Source of the DNA: Ambrosia x helenae | Taxonomy: Eukaryota; Streptophyta; Magnoliopsida; Asterales; Asteraceae | NCBI GenBank assembly: GCA_030844895.1 | Contig: JAUTDX010007107.1 | Coordinates: forward strand, 186,001-250,000 | Direction of reading: 5' to 3' | DNA length: 64,000 bases | Part shown: piece by piece, positions 47,718 to 59,500 of the stretch | Layout: every line of letters starts with the position of its first letter | Numbering within the stretch: position 1 is the first letter of the stretch | Notes under the pieces: generated by a model | Seen by the model: only the letters and a program-made list of their open reading frames with translations | The model's database searches: none | Told to the model about the DNA's origin: nothing | Program-made: the position numbers and the translations under genes

Positions 47718-48115
47718 TAGGATCCATGGAAAACCCTCCTTATCTAGAAAACTCTGGAAACTCTGACTTCCCGAGCTTTTTAGGGCCTGAAAATTTTAGG
47801 GCATGTAATATACATGATTTTAAGCATTTTGAGCCAAAAAAATCAAAAAAGCGCCGAGCACTTTTTTTTAAAAAAAAATTAAGTTTTCGGGTAACACATG
47901 TTAAGCGAAATTAACATGTGTTAACAATGTGTTACCCGAAAACTTATTTATTTTTTTTTTAAAAAAAGTGCTCGGCGCTTTTTTTTTTTTTTGGCTCAAA
48001 ATGCTTAAAATCATGTATATTACATACCCTAAAATTTTCATATAAAAAAAGCTCGGAAAGTTAGAGTTTCCAGAGTTTTCACTATAACAAGGGTTTCCAA
48101 TATATCTTTTACCTA
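47712..48115. mobile_element. Foldback MITE, long palindrome (about 400 bp)
   Basis: Two arms of about 200 bp fold on each other around a centre near 47913. Matching words include AAAACTCTGGAAACTCTGA against TTAGAGTTTCCAGAGTTTT, AAGCGCCGAGCAC against GTGCTCGGCGCTT, and GGTAACACATGTTAA against its complement. The outer ends start TAGG and sit in TA-rich sequence with an AT run on the left, as for plant MITEs that insert in TA microsatellites. No coding capacity. Confidence 0.85.
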
Positions 48116-48119
48116 TCTA

Positions 48120-49094
48120 TCTATATATATAAAAGAATTGAACATTGCTGACGTGGCGTGCAATGGTGCCTTCAACCTCTCCATGAAACTGCCACGTGGC
48201 ATCATAATTGAAAGATTTTAGTATTTTTGAATTATTTCCTTTTTAATTAAAAAAAGATAAACATAAAACGCTAAATTTATCTCTCTATCTCTTAGTTCTC
48301 AATTACTAAAATTAAATTGAGTTATTTTAGGAAAAAAGAATTTAAAAACAAATTTAAATTTTTCTCTCTTATGTTCCTCCCATAACTTTTAAACGTTAAT
48401 ATCTTTTATATTCGAGATTTTTAAAATAAAAAAATTACACCAAATTAACGAGCGTTTTATTATCTTTCCAACAAGTACCATATGTTATATAAAAAAACGG
48501 AGAAAAAAACGACTATTTTTTGTGGGGTTATGTTCATACAGAAAAAAAAAATACAAAGTGTTCAGGTTATTTATTAATCATGTTTTTTCTTTTAAACCAG
48601 GTTCTTATCTACGATGTTGAAATTCAGCCCAATCGCCATGCTATCATTGGAATTTTACTCTTCTAAAGATGGATAGGTATACTTCATCAAGAGAAGCTAG
48701 GAGAAAGAATCGCGCAACACTGCAACACATAGTGTCACCTTATAGCAATGTTATTTATTTATTTATTTAATTACAAGAATAATAATTATTACTATTAATA
48801 TTACTATTATTAGAGTGGTTATATTCTATATAAGTCAAAGTCAAATTGTAACATATTTTAAATTATGTGAAGTGTTGAAGGTTATCCTTTTAATACTGTA
48901 TTATGTTAAATATGGTTTATGTTTTTTATTTTTTAACTTTTTAAATAAATGTTTTTTTTTAACTAAGATTGATTATGTTTAAGTTATTTACTCTTTTTGT
49001 GATTTGAGTTTTCTTCTTTTATTATTTTTTATCATTTTTTATTAAATCATATTAAAATTTTCAACCCCGGGAAGGTCCCGGGGTAATCAGCTAG
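48120..49094 (+). mobile_element. Non-autonomous Helitron (975 bp)
   Basis: 5' end TCTATATATATAAAAG after an A, 3' hairpin CCCCGGGAAGGTCCCGGGG (about 49064-49082), then AATCAG and CTAG at 49091-49094, followed by T. This is the full signature of a plant Helitron: TC start, hairpin, CTRR end, A/T insertion. There is no Rep-helicase frame, so it depends on another copy. It begins only a few bases after the foldback MITE. Confidence 0.85.
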
Positions 49095-50030
49095 TATATA
49101 TATAATTACATAAATTCTAAAAAACATTAAACAAATTGAGTTTGTGTTGGAGAATTGGTGTATACAGAAACATTAAAGTAGGTATTTAGGATTGTTTTCA
49201 CCTTGATATTGTATTACCCCACCCGACCACCTTGACTTACAATATAATTCGGTAAATATGATTTTATAAGACATAAATATATTTTAAAACCCCGGTCCAG
49301 CCACGCATTATCTGGTTCACTGGTTCAAACGGTCTGCACCATAACCTCGCCTCGTATGAATACAATTCAAAAGTACTAACCATTTCAGAGAACATTATTT
49401 GTCTAACATTAAATACTAGTATAGTATATGCCTAATTGCATATCAAAACGAGCTAGAGGGTTTCATAAGAATATCGTTTCTAATAATATAAATCCAACCG
49501 TATTTTAATTTATTCAAAGCATAAATACTGAATTTATATGTAATCAATTAAGCTTACAAAGTTTAAATTAAATTTATTTGTTTGAGTGAGATAAAAATAT
49601 TTCTTACAAAAACTATAAAGTACTTAATTCCTATGCGGTTGTATCATATAAGGCACACTTAAATATAGTAAACCCAAGTCATCACCATCATTTTTTTCTT
49701 CTCCACATGCAATAAGTGAATTTAACACTTCAGACACAGACTATTAAACCTTGTACAAATCTACCCTCAATGTTTGAAACTCTTCAATGAGACATTGATC
49801 TCTACCTAAGTTTGTTTTAGTAGTTTTAGTAGTGTTTTAAATTATGTGACTAATAAATTGATTGTGTTTTAAATTGTTATGTTTGGTGGTTTTCAAGCCA
49901 AAACAACTTAAAATATCATTTCTAAATACAAAATATGATGTCTACATGTCAATTTTTAATCATTCTCACATTTCTCACGAAATATGTCCTTTATACACGA
50001 ATCTAAACCTACATTATATATATATATATA
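49095..50030. other. Intergenic DNA, no gene seen
   Basis: AT-rich, no coding signal. The right end is a TA dinucleotide run (50016-50030) into which the MuDR-like element has inserted. Confidence 0.55.
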
Positions 50031-50230
50031 GGAAAAATTACAGAATTCGTCCTTTAGGTTTACCTCGTTTTTCAGTGGTTGTCCTTTCGCGTTTCAGTTG
50101 CTGAGATTCATCCTTAACGATCTAAATTGTTACACCCATTGTCCTAACTCCTAAGGCACTAACTTGGTTAAGTTTTAACGTTAAATCAGATCATGTGCCT
50201 GACACGCGAGGGTAACTTGGTCATTTCATC
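50031..50230 (+). repeat. Left terminal inverted repeat of the MULE
   Basis: Inverted copy at 54589-54781. In MuDR the ends carry both transposase sites and the promoters of the two genes. Here the GRF gene starts about 95 bases inside this end. Confidence 0.92.
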
Positions 50231-50325
50231 TTCCACCTATATATCTATAACGAATTACAGGAGATTGATCAGATCATCTAGGGTTCTTTAAGAAACCCAA
50301 ATTAGGGCAAGCACTCCAATCGATC

Positions 50326-50669
50326 ATGGACCATGTGTACTGCCATTGTGGAAAACTAGCAATTATACATACATCTTGGACAAGTAGAAACCAAGGTCGA
50401 AAGTTTTATGCTTGTCCTGACGAGGTACGTTATACACTCAAGTTTATGATTTTCATTACATAATGTTGCATCTGATGGATTTGTTTATGTCAAATTAGCT
50501 ATCATGATGTGGATTTATTGGATGGTGTGATGAATTGTAGTGCCAAAGGTGTACAAACATCATACCAGGTCTGTTAAAAGCCAAGAACAACCTTGAAGTT
50601 TATAATGTCCACCTTGTTGTTGCAAACCACCAGCTTGAAGACAAAGTTAAAGCTTTGAAAGGTCAATGA
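50326..50669 (+). CDS. Small GRF-type zinc-finger protein carried by the MULE
   Basis: Exon 50326-50424 starts MDHVYCHCGKLAI and runs through a TSWTSRNQGRKFYACPDE segment. A GT-AG intron would span 50425-50540, and exon 50541-50669 starts CQRCTNIIPGLLKAKNNLE and ends with a probable coiled coil, 75 aa in all. The C.CG...GR.F.ACP pattern is that of GRF zinc fingers, as in small plant proteins with a C-terminal coil. Just before the second exon the putative intron encodes CGFIGWCDEL, the usual middle of a GRF finger, in the same frame, ended by a TAG that forms the splice acceptor. Either the finger is shortened by splicing or the gene is decaying from a stop mutation. GRF fingers bind single-stranded nucleic acid in some enzymes; the role here is unknown. 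Confidence 0.65.
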
Positions 50670-51220
50670 AGCAAATGGAAAAGGATGTTGATTTGTAGTT
50701 GGTTAGGTTTCTTGGTGTATATAATTTTGTATTCTTAGTTGAACTGTGCATATAATGCACCTGTTAGGTCCTTGTAAGAAATGGTTAATGGTTAATGATA
50801 ATGAAAGTGCTTATAATGCACATATTGAATGTTCAGCCAAATTGACCCATTTGACAATCTGCATATTGAATGTTCAGCCAAATTGATCCATTTGAAAGAT
50901 ATAGACCAAACCAATAAACTGTGTGTAACCAATAACAACATGTAATTCACTGCAACTTGAAAGATATTGACCCATTTAACTAACATGTAATAAACTGTGT
51001 GTAACCAATAACAAACCTGTAATACACTGCAACATTTAATAAACATCTGCACATAACCCATTAACCAAAATTGCAACATTTTTAGCTGCATTAAGTACAT
51101 AAACTGCATAAACTGCATGTTTAACATAGCCTAAGCATTACTACTTGTTCAACAAACATAAACATAAGTTAATAATGTTCCCAAAATACATGTTCAACAA
51201 ACATAACAAACATAAACATC
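50670..51220. repeat. MULE middle region with local duplications
   Basis: Untranslated DNA between the two convergent genes. A 42-bp unit (TTGAATGTTCAGCCAAATTG) is doubled near 50824 and 50866. A second unit of about 75 bp with TGTGTGTAACCAATAACAA is doubled near 50922 and 50997. The minus-strand frame over 50792-51127 comes from these repeats. Confidence 0.7.
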
Positions 51221-54200
51221 CTAACCCTTGCTACCCTGAACCTTGTCAGTGGTACCCTTGTTGCTATTCTTCTTTCTTCCCTTATTTCCAGACTTGGCCT
51301 GACTACCTTGAACCTGTTGATTTTGTCCCTTGCAGGTCCTTTGATTGTGTCCAGTATTCCAACACTTGCCACATTTTCCTTTGTGTTTTTTTCCTAGACA
51401 ACATGCCCCCTGATACTAGATCATCCATTTCAAATTCTGATCTCTTTCTAACCTTCTTGGGTCTTCCAACTTGTGTGTGATGATTTGGTGGTGTTAAAGT
51501 TGTAGGAACTTGAGACTTAGGCCATAAAGCTCTGCCATTGATTGGGTTAATCTTAAAGGAATAAACTTGTCTCCACCTATCCATTGTATACACTGGATTA
51601 ACCCAACTCTCCAATGCCCCAACTCTACCTCCATTAGTACCTTTGAACCAAATTGCAGCCACTGCATGTCTGCAGAGCATTCCTGTCCATTAAAGTAACA
51701 AAATTTAACATTATTGAATGAAAGTAACAACATGTGAATTCAACAAGATATACATACCTGTTATTTCCCAACCTCTGCAAGCACAAGTCTTGTCAGCCAA
51801 ATCCACAACACGTGTGTGACCAGGTTTACCACTAACCCCATATTTATCCCCTTCATTCCACTGCACATGATAGAAGGTTGCATCTCTCTTGATTGTCTCA
51901 AACATTCGTGTGGCCTTAGGTGTCAACATACCTTCACTGGTCTCTATATCATGCAACACTGAAACAATCCTCCTCATGCAATACTCCCTGATGTTAAGGG
52001 CCTTTAACTCATTCATTGTAGTAGTGAATTCAGGGACTGTTGTTGCACTAGCACACTTCCACAACAAGTCTTTATACAAATTGCCTCTGAAACTTAGCTT
52101 CATGTTTTCATGAATGTGCCTGAGACAGTATTTGTGCTCAGCATAAGGATATAACCTTGAAAGTGCTGGAAGTAGACCCTGTTTAAAAAAATTGGATAAG
52201 TCCATGAAGATGAAATGAATGTTATATACTTTACTAAATAAAAATTAGAGAACATACCTTCTGTCTATCACTCATGAATGTGAACCTTGACTCTCTATCT
52301 AAATCCAAGTCATCTCCCAACAGATCTAGAAACCAGGACCAAGAGTTGTAGTTTTCAGCCTCAACAATTGCCTAACAAACTGGGTAGATTCCATTATTTG
52401 GGTCAATACCCACTGCACTCAAAATCTGACCATGATAAGGTCCTTTCATGAAGGCACCATCCAAACCCAAAACATCCCCACCAATAGCCTTAAAACCTTG
52501 TTTTAATGCTCCCAAACAGACATATATTCTTTTAAACTTTCTTGTGGGGTCATCTGGATGATTAGGTAACTCAACCTCTATCTTAACAGTTGTACCTGGA
52601 TTTTTATCCTGCAATTCCAACACATAATCCATAAGTATAGCATATTGTGATGTGTAATCACCTTCCATCATTGTCTTAGCCTTTGTCTTAGCCCTGTATG
52701 CTTTCATCCTTGATATTCCAATTTCATACTTCCTTTGAAACTGTTCCTGAACAGCTTTGACAAGAATATCTGGGTTTTCTTCGATCTGATCCATCAGTTG
52801 TTGAGAGAGGAAAGTAGATGTACAAGCAGTAATGTTCCTTGTCTGTACACATTTATAGTTTTCAATTAATTTCCTCACCATCTAGCTTTCTTCATTGGAA
52901 ACTTTAGAAATCAAAATTACCCATGGACATTGGTGTTCAGTAGGGTTTGTCTTGTAACCCCTGCCACCAACATTTACATTGGTTTCTCCCCTAGATTTAC
53001 CCTTGTTAACAGGAGGTCCCCTAACTTTATCCTTGTCCATAATAGGCCCCTTATCTTTTGATTTTTTCACAGTAGTTGTTGCACTTCTTAACTTTTTCCC
53101 AGATGCCCCTTAGGTTTTGGTTGACTTGCAACATGAACACCATAATCATCAACTTCAAATTCTGGTAAACTACCATGCCACACTACCCTAACCCTTTGCT
53201 TATCATCCTTCACAATAACAATTTTCCTTCTTGTCTCAACTGAATGAGTTTTAATCAACTTTTGTGCTTCTTCCTTAGTTCCAAACACTTGGGACACATA
53301 AAAAACTACTCTGCTCTCATGCCTATTCTGATTTGCCTTTCTATTTTTTTAGGTGTCTTTTCCTAGCCCTAGTTTCATAATCATCAGACTCTAATCCACT
53401 TAAAAAGCATCATTCTGCATCACTTCATCATCATCAGACTGTACATCATGTTCTTGACTACCTAAATCTTCTTCTTCAACATCAAGGTCAACATGCATCC
53501 TATAGTCACTCATATCCACTTCATGGTCAGCCATACAATTGTCATCAACTATAAAATCACTATCACTATCCTCATCATTTCTCATAGAAACAGTTTCAGA
53601 ATTATCATCATTGGATTGTGTTGCACTACCTATAACCTCTTCATCTTCATTTGGCAATGGTCCATTATCATTCAAAAACATGTCATCATCTTGATTTGGC
53701 AATGGTCCCTTATCATTCAAAGACATGTCATCATCTTGATTTGGCAATGGTCCCTTATCATTCCAAAACATGTCATCATTAACCTCTAATGGAGTTGCAT
53801 TACCGTTCCCAACCACACTAGAATCCCCACCATCATAGTTTTGACCAGACCCACTAGATTCCACACCTTTGCCTCATATACTAAAGTTTAAGTGTCTGAC
53901 TACATTTAGCTTAGCAGGGACTATTGCATAGGGTCCAGGTTCATCAATTTCTTCAATGGTAACACTATGTTTGGGTTTAGTTGGTGTCAGCAACATTTGC
54001 TTTATGTTATCTAAACCATGTTAAGTAAAAACATTGATTAACTTATGCACTCCCACATGTTGAGCAAGCCTCAACACATCCTAATCAGAACTTAGGTCTT
54101 CAATACCATCATCTAAATTTTTTTCAAGATTTTGGAAAAAGTAATAAATATGATCAACAATAGAGTATCCTAACAGACCCAACATCAAGGAAACTTCATG

Positions 54201-54476
54201 CACAGAGAACATATCAATATCACACAAGTCAATATAGTTAATCATACCACCTACATACTCACGACCTGGACTTTGAGTTAATCTACCACCATGATGAAGC
54301 TTTATACTGAAGAAATGGGGCATTCCAACTGCAAAATTTTAAAAATTTGAACTTTAAACAACATTCAATAGTAAAACAACAAAATTAGAAAAACTAGGTT
54401 ACAACTTACAGTATACATCACCGAGATCAACATAATGTCCTGGTCGTCGTATAGTCCAGCCATCCTCCCATGTCAT
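51221..54476 (-). pseudogene. MuDR-type transposase, spliced, broken by stops
   Basis: The start at 54476 (MTWEDGWTIRRPG) joins the next exon across an intron at 54329-54409; the flanks fit in phase. Order: a PB1-like N-terminal region (HHGGRL, YVGG), an acidic section with repeated DDMFLND-type units (53400-53864), a Mu-type DNA-binding region (CPWVILISKVS then MVRKLIENYKC), the DDE transposase core (LDGAFMKGPYHGQILSAVGI at about 52400-52460, then a second acidic site before the intron 52179-52257), LRHIHENMKLSFRGNLYK, a SWIM zinc finger (CACRGWE, then CRHAVAAIW across the intron 51683-51757) and a basic C-terminus with a CCHC-like knuckle. Stops occur near 54081, 53865, 52882 and 52372, and a frameshift precedes the knuckle. 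This copy cannot make a full enzyme. Confidence 0.88.
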
Positions 54477-54588
54477 TGTTGTGATTGTGAAGAAGAAGAT
54501 GATCGAAAAAGTTGAAGGTTGATTGTGATTGTGTCTGACAATATGAAGGGTTTCATAGATGAAAGGGGGGGGGGGAGTGAAATGGGGA

Positions 54589-54781
54589 GATGAAATGACC
54601 AAGTTACCCTCACGTGCCAGGCACATGATCTGATTTAACATTAAAACATAACCAAGTTAGTGCCTTAGGACAGTGGGTGTAACATTTTAGATCGTTAAGG
54701 ATGAATCTCAGCAACTGAAACGCGAAAGGACAATCACTGAAAAATGAGGTAAACCTAAAGGACGAATTCTGTAATTTTTCC
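54589..54781 (-). repeat. Right terminal inverted repeat of the MULE
   Basis: Pairs with 50031-50230. Differences include CGTGAGGG against CGCGAGGG and a few single-base changes. The transposase start at 54476 lies about 110 bases inside. Confidence 0.92.
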
Positions 54782-55020
54782 ATATATATATATATATATA
54801 GGGTATGGTTCGTGTGAAATATTCATTTTTCCTAAGAAGTGTAAGAAGTCTATGCAGGTATTGTGTTTTAAGTTTTAGAAGAAATGTTAAATATTCTTTT
54901 GGTATTGTGTTATATAGAAAAACAACAAATGTGACAATTTAAAACACAATCAAATGTATTATAAGCATTAAATTGTATAACACACTGATTATATGTCTTC
55001 ACGTAGTCATTAAATCTAAA
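54782..55020. other. Intergenic DNA between MULE and Helitron end
   Basis: The TA run that hosts the MULE, then AT-rich sequence without coding signal. Confidence 0.5.
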
Positions 55021-55065
55021 CTAGTGGGTTTACCCGCGCGTTGCAGCGGGATCCACAAATGGGTT
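55021..55065 (-). mobile_element. Helitron 3' terminus on the minus strand
   Basis: On minus a hairpin CCCGCTGCAACGCGCGGG is followed by TAAACCCA and a terminal CTAG at 55021-55024, then T. This is the Helitron 3' signature in reverse. I could not find the matching 5' TC end to the right, so the extent is unknown. Confidence 0.65.
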
Positions 55066-55632
55066 GCAATACAACATTATGATACTTAGGTTTTTTTGTC
55101 GCAAGTATGTAATATTTTTTCATACACCATATATAGTAATTCCACTTTAAAAACATTTTTCTTAAAACATGATGTGTGTTCATATGGCATAAGTTCGTCT
55201 ATACTACAACCGAAAACTATCTTTCTAAATAAACATGAAATTGTGGTAGATATCATCGCGGAGGTGAAATCGTGTAGTTTTTTGTGGTACAAACATAGAC
55301 ATAAGGATATTATAGACATAGATGAAAGGTAATTGAAAGTTATGATAAAAGAACATGTACAAGTAGGTTTTGCATGAAGGGTAGAAAGGAAAAAAAAATT
55401 ACATGACGTTTGGGTTTTAAGCATGAGACATTTCCTATGTCATCTTAAAATTCATGTAAAATGATATGCGAAGAGTGAAAGCAATAAATGTACAAGTAAC
55501 AACGCATCAAGAGGTCCACAAAAGACCACGTCTGAAAGGAGTGTTTTCCGTCATGAGGCGTTCACGTTACATCGTGACCACTTTAATAAAAAATAGTGTA
55601 GTGGTTAACTCCATTTCACATGACTTTAATGA

Positions 55633-55663
<31 letters not shown>

Positions 55664-55729
55664 CATACATACATACATACATACATACATACATACATAC
55701 ATACATACATACATACATACATACATACA

Positions 55730-55760
<31 letters not shown>

Positions 55761-56340
55761 GTATGTGTGAGAGAGTAATTAATATAGACATATATGTGTA
55801 TGTGTGTTGGAGTGTATGGAGTGTGTACATGATTCAAATCACTTAGCTCCATTTCACATGCCCTTTCACAAAATGGGGGTAGTGTGTGTGCGAAATGGCC
55901 ACGTGAAAATAACATTTTACGAGTCATTACACATTGTCTAATAGCCAATCATATTGAAACACGTGCAAATGGTGAAGTAAATCAGTCAATGACCAAAATT
56001 TTGCAACTTAGTTTTAGCCACGATTTTTTTTTCATTTGCCAGCTGTTTAGCCTGTGCTTTTGGATCCCCTAACTGAACTTAGCCCCCCCCCCCCCATTTT
56101 ATGTGCCGACTAAATTTAGCCACCGTTTTTTCCATCCATCTATTTAGCATGCACTTTGTCCTCCACGAGCTAAATTTAGCCCACGCTTTTTTACACATGT
56201 CCTTTTTACTCGTTTTTTAGCCGTCTCGTTTGGTGTCGTTAGATTGACTCTCTCTGTCTTTGTTTATTTTCTAACGACTGAATATACATGTCTATTCTAT
56301 TAACTATCAAAGTCAACTTGTCTATTTTAGCGATTTTCCC
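55066..56340. other. Intergenic DNA with microsatellites, no gene seen
   Basis: It contains the ATAC array (listed separately), a C-run at 56082-56096, and repeated CTAAATTTAGCC and TTTAGC words between 56000 and 56230. Long frames over the array are its translation and not genes. Part of this may belong to the Helitron whose end is at 55021. Confidence 0.5.
55634..55760. repeat. ATAC tetranucleotide microsatellite, about 31 units
   Basis: An uninterrupted run of TACA/CATA units about 125 bp long, ending in CATATGTATGTGTG. Its perfection suggests high mutability. Confidence 0.97.
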
Positions 56341-56595
56341 GAGAAATAAACCTATAGATACACACTCCTGTATGTAAACACACACTTGTATATGTAAGCA
56401 GAAAAAAACATACTATTTAAAACACACACACAGCAAAGAGAGATTGAGTTTCTCTTTTCGCTGATAATACTAATCAAACACTTAATTCACTATTAATTTC
56501 ACTGAATCGAGTGTAGAATTAGAGTTGAACACAAGTTTAACATACATAAACCATCACCGATCATCTAGCTTTGTGCTTGCGTCATTAATTTTATA
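56340..56595 (+). promoter_or_regulatory. Likely core promoter and leader of the nucleotidyltransferase gene
   Basis: A TATA-like ACTATTTAAAAC at about 56411-56422 precedes a CA-rich and AGAGAG leader. About 170 bases separate it from the ATG at 56596. Inferred only. Confidence 0.4.
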
Positions 56596-59500
56596 ATGGA
56601 ACATTATTCATCGTCTCCGTCGTCGTCGAATACAGCAGCAGTTTCTGTGCCGGAATTTAACTCCATTCCGGCAGACAAGTGGACGGCCGTCGAAGCTCCG
56701 ATCGACGTCGTTTTGAGTCGTTTACGGCCCACGTCAGATTCCGATGATAAACGGAACGACGTCGTTGAATACATGCGGCTACTTATAACGAATGTTGCTG
56801 GAGGAGTTGAGGTTTATTTCATTTCACTACCAATTAATTAATTTATTATTATTATTTTATATTATTATTTTTTGCATGAGCAAGATTGTTGAAAATCCGT
56901 CAACTTTTATTCTCTCTCTCTCTCCTTTTGTTTTTTTTTTTTTTTTTTTTTTTGTGAAAGTCATTTTTTAAAAATTTATTTTAATTTAGAGTAAAATATG
57001 GAAATAAACAATATTTTTTTAAATCGATAGTTTTTTCGTCTTTTACGAATATTAATGTCATTTAATTTAATTTAATTTAATTTAATATAATAGGATTTAA
57101 AATCAAATACAGCGAAAAAAAAAATAGATAGTCATAAGAAGGGTATCAAACGGATTCCGATTGAACTCATTCAATCGGTATTGAAACCGTCTCATCGAAC
57201 CCTGTGATCTTAGTTTTTAGGTTTTCATTTTTTTTATTTTTATCTTGTAGTTTTTATAATTTACGTTATATCATTATTTCTTTTATGTACCACTGTGTTT
57301 TTTAATTATTTTTATCATCGTATCATTTTTGCAATTCATTGTTTTTTCTTCAACATTGTGTTATATTTTTCATTATTGTGTTATATTTTGTGGCTTATTA
57401 TGTCATATTGCGTGATCTATTGTGTTTTTTTGTATCCTTCTCACCCTTCTTATTTTTATTACACTGTGTACAATAACTTAACCCTTAATTTAATATGGCT
57501 AATTTTTTAGGGATATTAATTTATTTAATTTAATTTACTTTATATGGGAATATTATTTTTATTTTTCAATCGATAGTTTTTTCTTCTATTTTTTTTAGTT
57601 ACAGTTTTTCAAATCGGGATCGGTTCATTATTATTATTATTCTTTTTTTTTTTTTTTTTTTTTTGTGTGTAAACTAGGGTTTTGATTTATCTATATCTGA
57701 GACGATCGACTCATGTGGCCCCAATTATGTAAAGTTTGGGCTTTTGACATTGTAGGGGTTATTGTACATGAACTTTTTTGATAGCCAGTTTTTGATGACT
57801 GATTATTGTGCATGTTCTTGATGTATACTATTTTGAGGTCAAATTTGCTATCGGTGTTCTTAAGATTTGAATTTGGTTTGTGATGACGTCACAGTTTGAT
57901 AGAATTTACCAACTTTTTATTTATTTATTTTTTATCATTGTTGAGTTTAAACTTTAAATTTACAGCTTTATTCAATTTTAATTTATTACTATTTATTAAA
58001 TTTTCTAAAGAATTTTGAGTTAGGGTTTGAAAATTTTGAGGGGTTGATGAACAACTGAAAAATTGTTCATTTATTATTTCTTGTTTTTCTGTGTGTCAGC
58101 ATATGTTATAAAATGAGAAGTGGGACAATTTTAGTTGTAGATCAATTATAATGCCAAAGAAGTTAAGTTTAAAAGTTGTAACAAATGCGAATGATCAAAA
58201 TCGCGATGTTCCGATGCATGTTCACTTGATTATATGCATAAATGATATTATTTACCTTCCTTTTGTTTCATTGTTTTGTGTTTTCTGTTTGATTCTATGT
58301 TGTTTTTGCAGATAGTGCAGGGTAACCTCACATCTTTAATTAATGTGTGAAGTGTCGTTTCGAGTCTTTTTGCAATTCCATCTTGTATGATATAAGTGTC
58401 CTTCATATCTGAAGTGTCGTTTCGAGTCTTAGAGATTTTGTTATATATTCTGTTTATTGGCAAGATTTTGTTCAATTCCCTTTTTGATTTCATTGATCAG
58501 TGGTACCACCTCATACATATCACTCATAAAACATTTGATCTTAGGGCTGACTCTACTGCTTGTTCAAGAATTTGTGTGATTTTGACCTTTCGACAAATAT
58601 GATTCTATTGGTATAATGAGCTTTGATAAGAATCAAGCTTGCTAAGTTTGAGATAAATATTCGGTTAATCACTTATTTTACTCACAAACATTTTAAAAGG
58701 ATAATCACCTTCATTAGGAGGCCGGTTCAGATGCACTTTTGAATAGCTAGTTTTAGCTTGACGCTTAGTTGTATCGAGCTTTCCAAGTTACAACAATCTG
58801 GTACATGGTTGACTTTTATGTTAATGTTAATGTTCCAAGAGGAGAGTGCACAGAATGATTCAGATCTCAATTTAGTAATTGTTATACTAGTTTACATGGG
58901 CATATTACATTTGACAAGTTCCCATATAGACTAGAATGACTACCAAATTAAGATTTCAACTATATGTGTGCACTATCCTCTCAAACAATCACATTAACAC
59001 AAATGTCAACCATGTAGCAGTTATTGCAACGCGGAAAATTCATACACCTAAGCATCAGTCATTACCCGAGTATGTATATCTAACCTAAGAAGCATGATCT
59101 AATTATAGCGAAGAAAAGATCACATTCACAAAAAGGTATGAACAAGCATAGAGTATAGACGCTTAGATCCGAACAGGAATCATGATCATGTGTACAATTA
59201 GCAAACATGGCATAAAATATGCATTTCACAAATAGGGATTATAGAAAGTTCCATAGCTGCAACATTTTGTTTTCCCAATGCTACCTATACAAACCAATAC
59301 GAATTTCGCTATAAGAGAACTACAAAAGTGTTAAGTAAACTGATTACTTGCATTGTTCAATGTTTGATGAGGAACCATGTTTATCCTTAATGTTTTGAGC
59401 ACTGATTTTGACATGTTTTCCTTTTATGTCATTTCGTGTCGTCATATGTTGAATCAATGTTTATTTGGAATTATGTCTATTGTGATGTTACGAGTAGTAG

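Larger units (their letters stand above)
50031..54781. mobile_element. MuDR-like (MULE) transposon, two convergent genes (4751 bp)
   Basis: Terminal inverted repeats of about 200 bp (50031-50230 and 54589-54781) both begin GGAAAAATTACAGAATTCGT and match along their length with a few differences. Both flanks are TA runs, so a 9-bp duplication such as ATATATATA is compatible but not decisive. On minus, from the right end, lies a spliced MuDR-type transposase. On plus, from the left end, lies a small GRF-type zinc-finger gene. The two converge on an untranslated middle (about 50670-51220) with local repeats. This is the layout of maize MuDR, where mudrA and mudrB converge from the two ends. The transposase is broken by several stops. 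Confidence 0.9.

Noticed and set aside
53493..53789. 98-codon plus-strand frame rich in Ile, Trp and His
   Set aside because: It is antisense to the acidic repeats of the MULE transposase.
55466..55948. Long frames on both strands with IHTY or MYVC repeats
   Set aside because: These are translations of the ATAC microsatellite, open in several frames at once.
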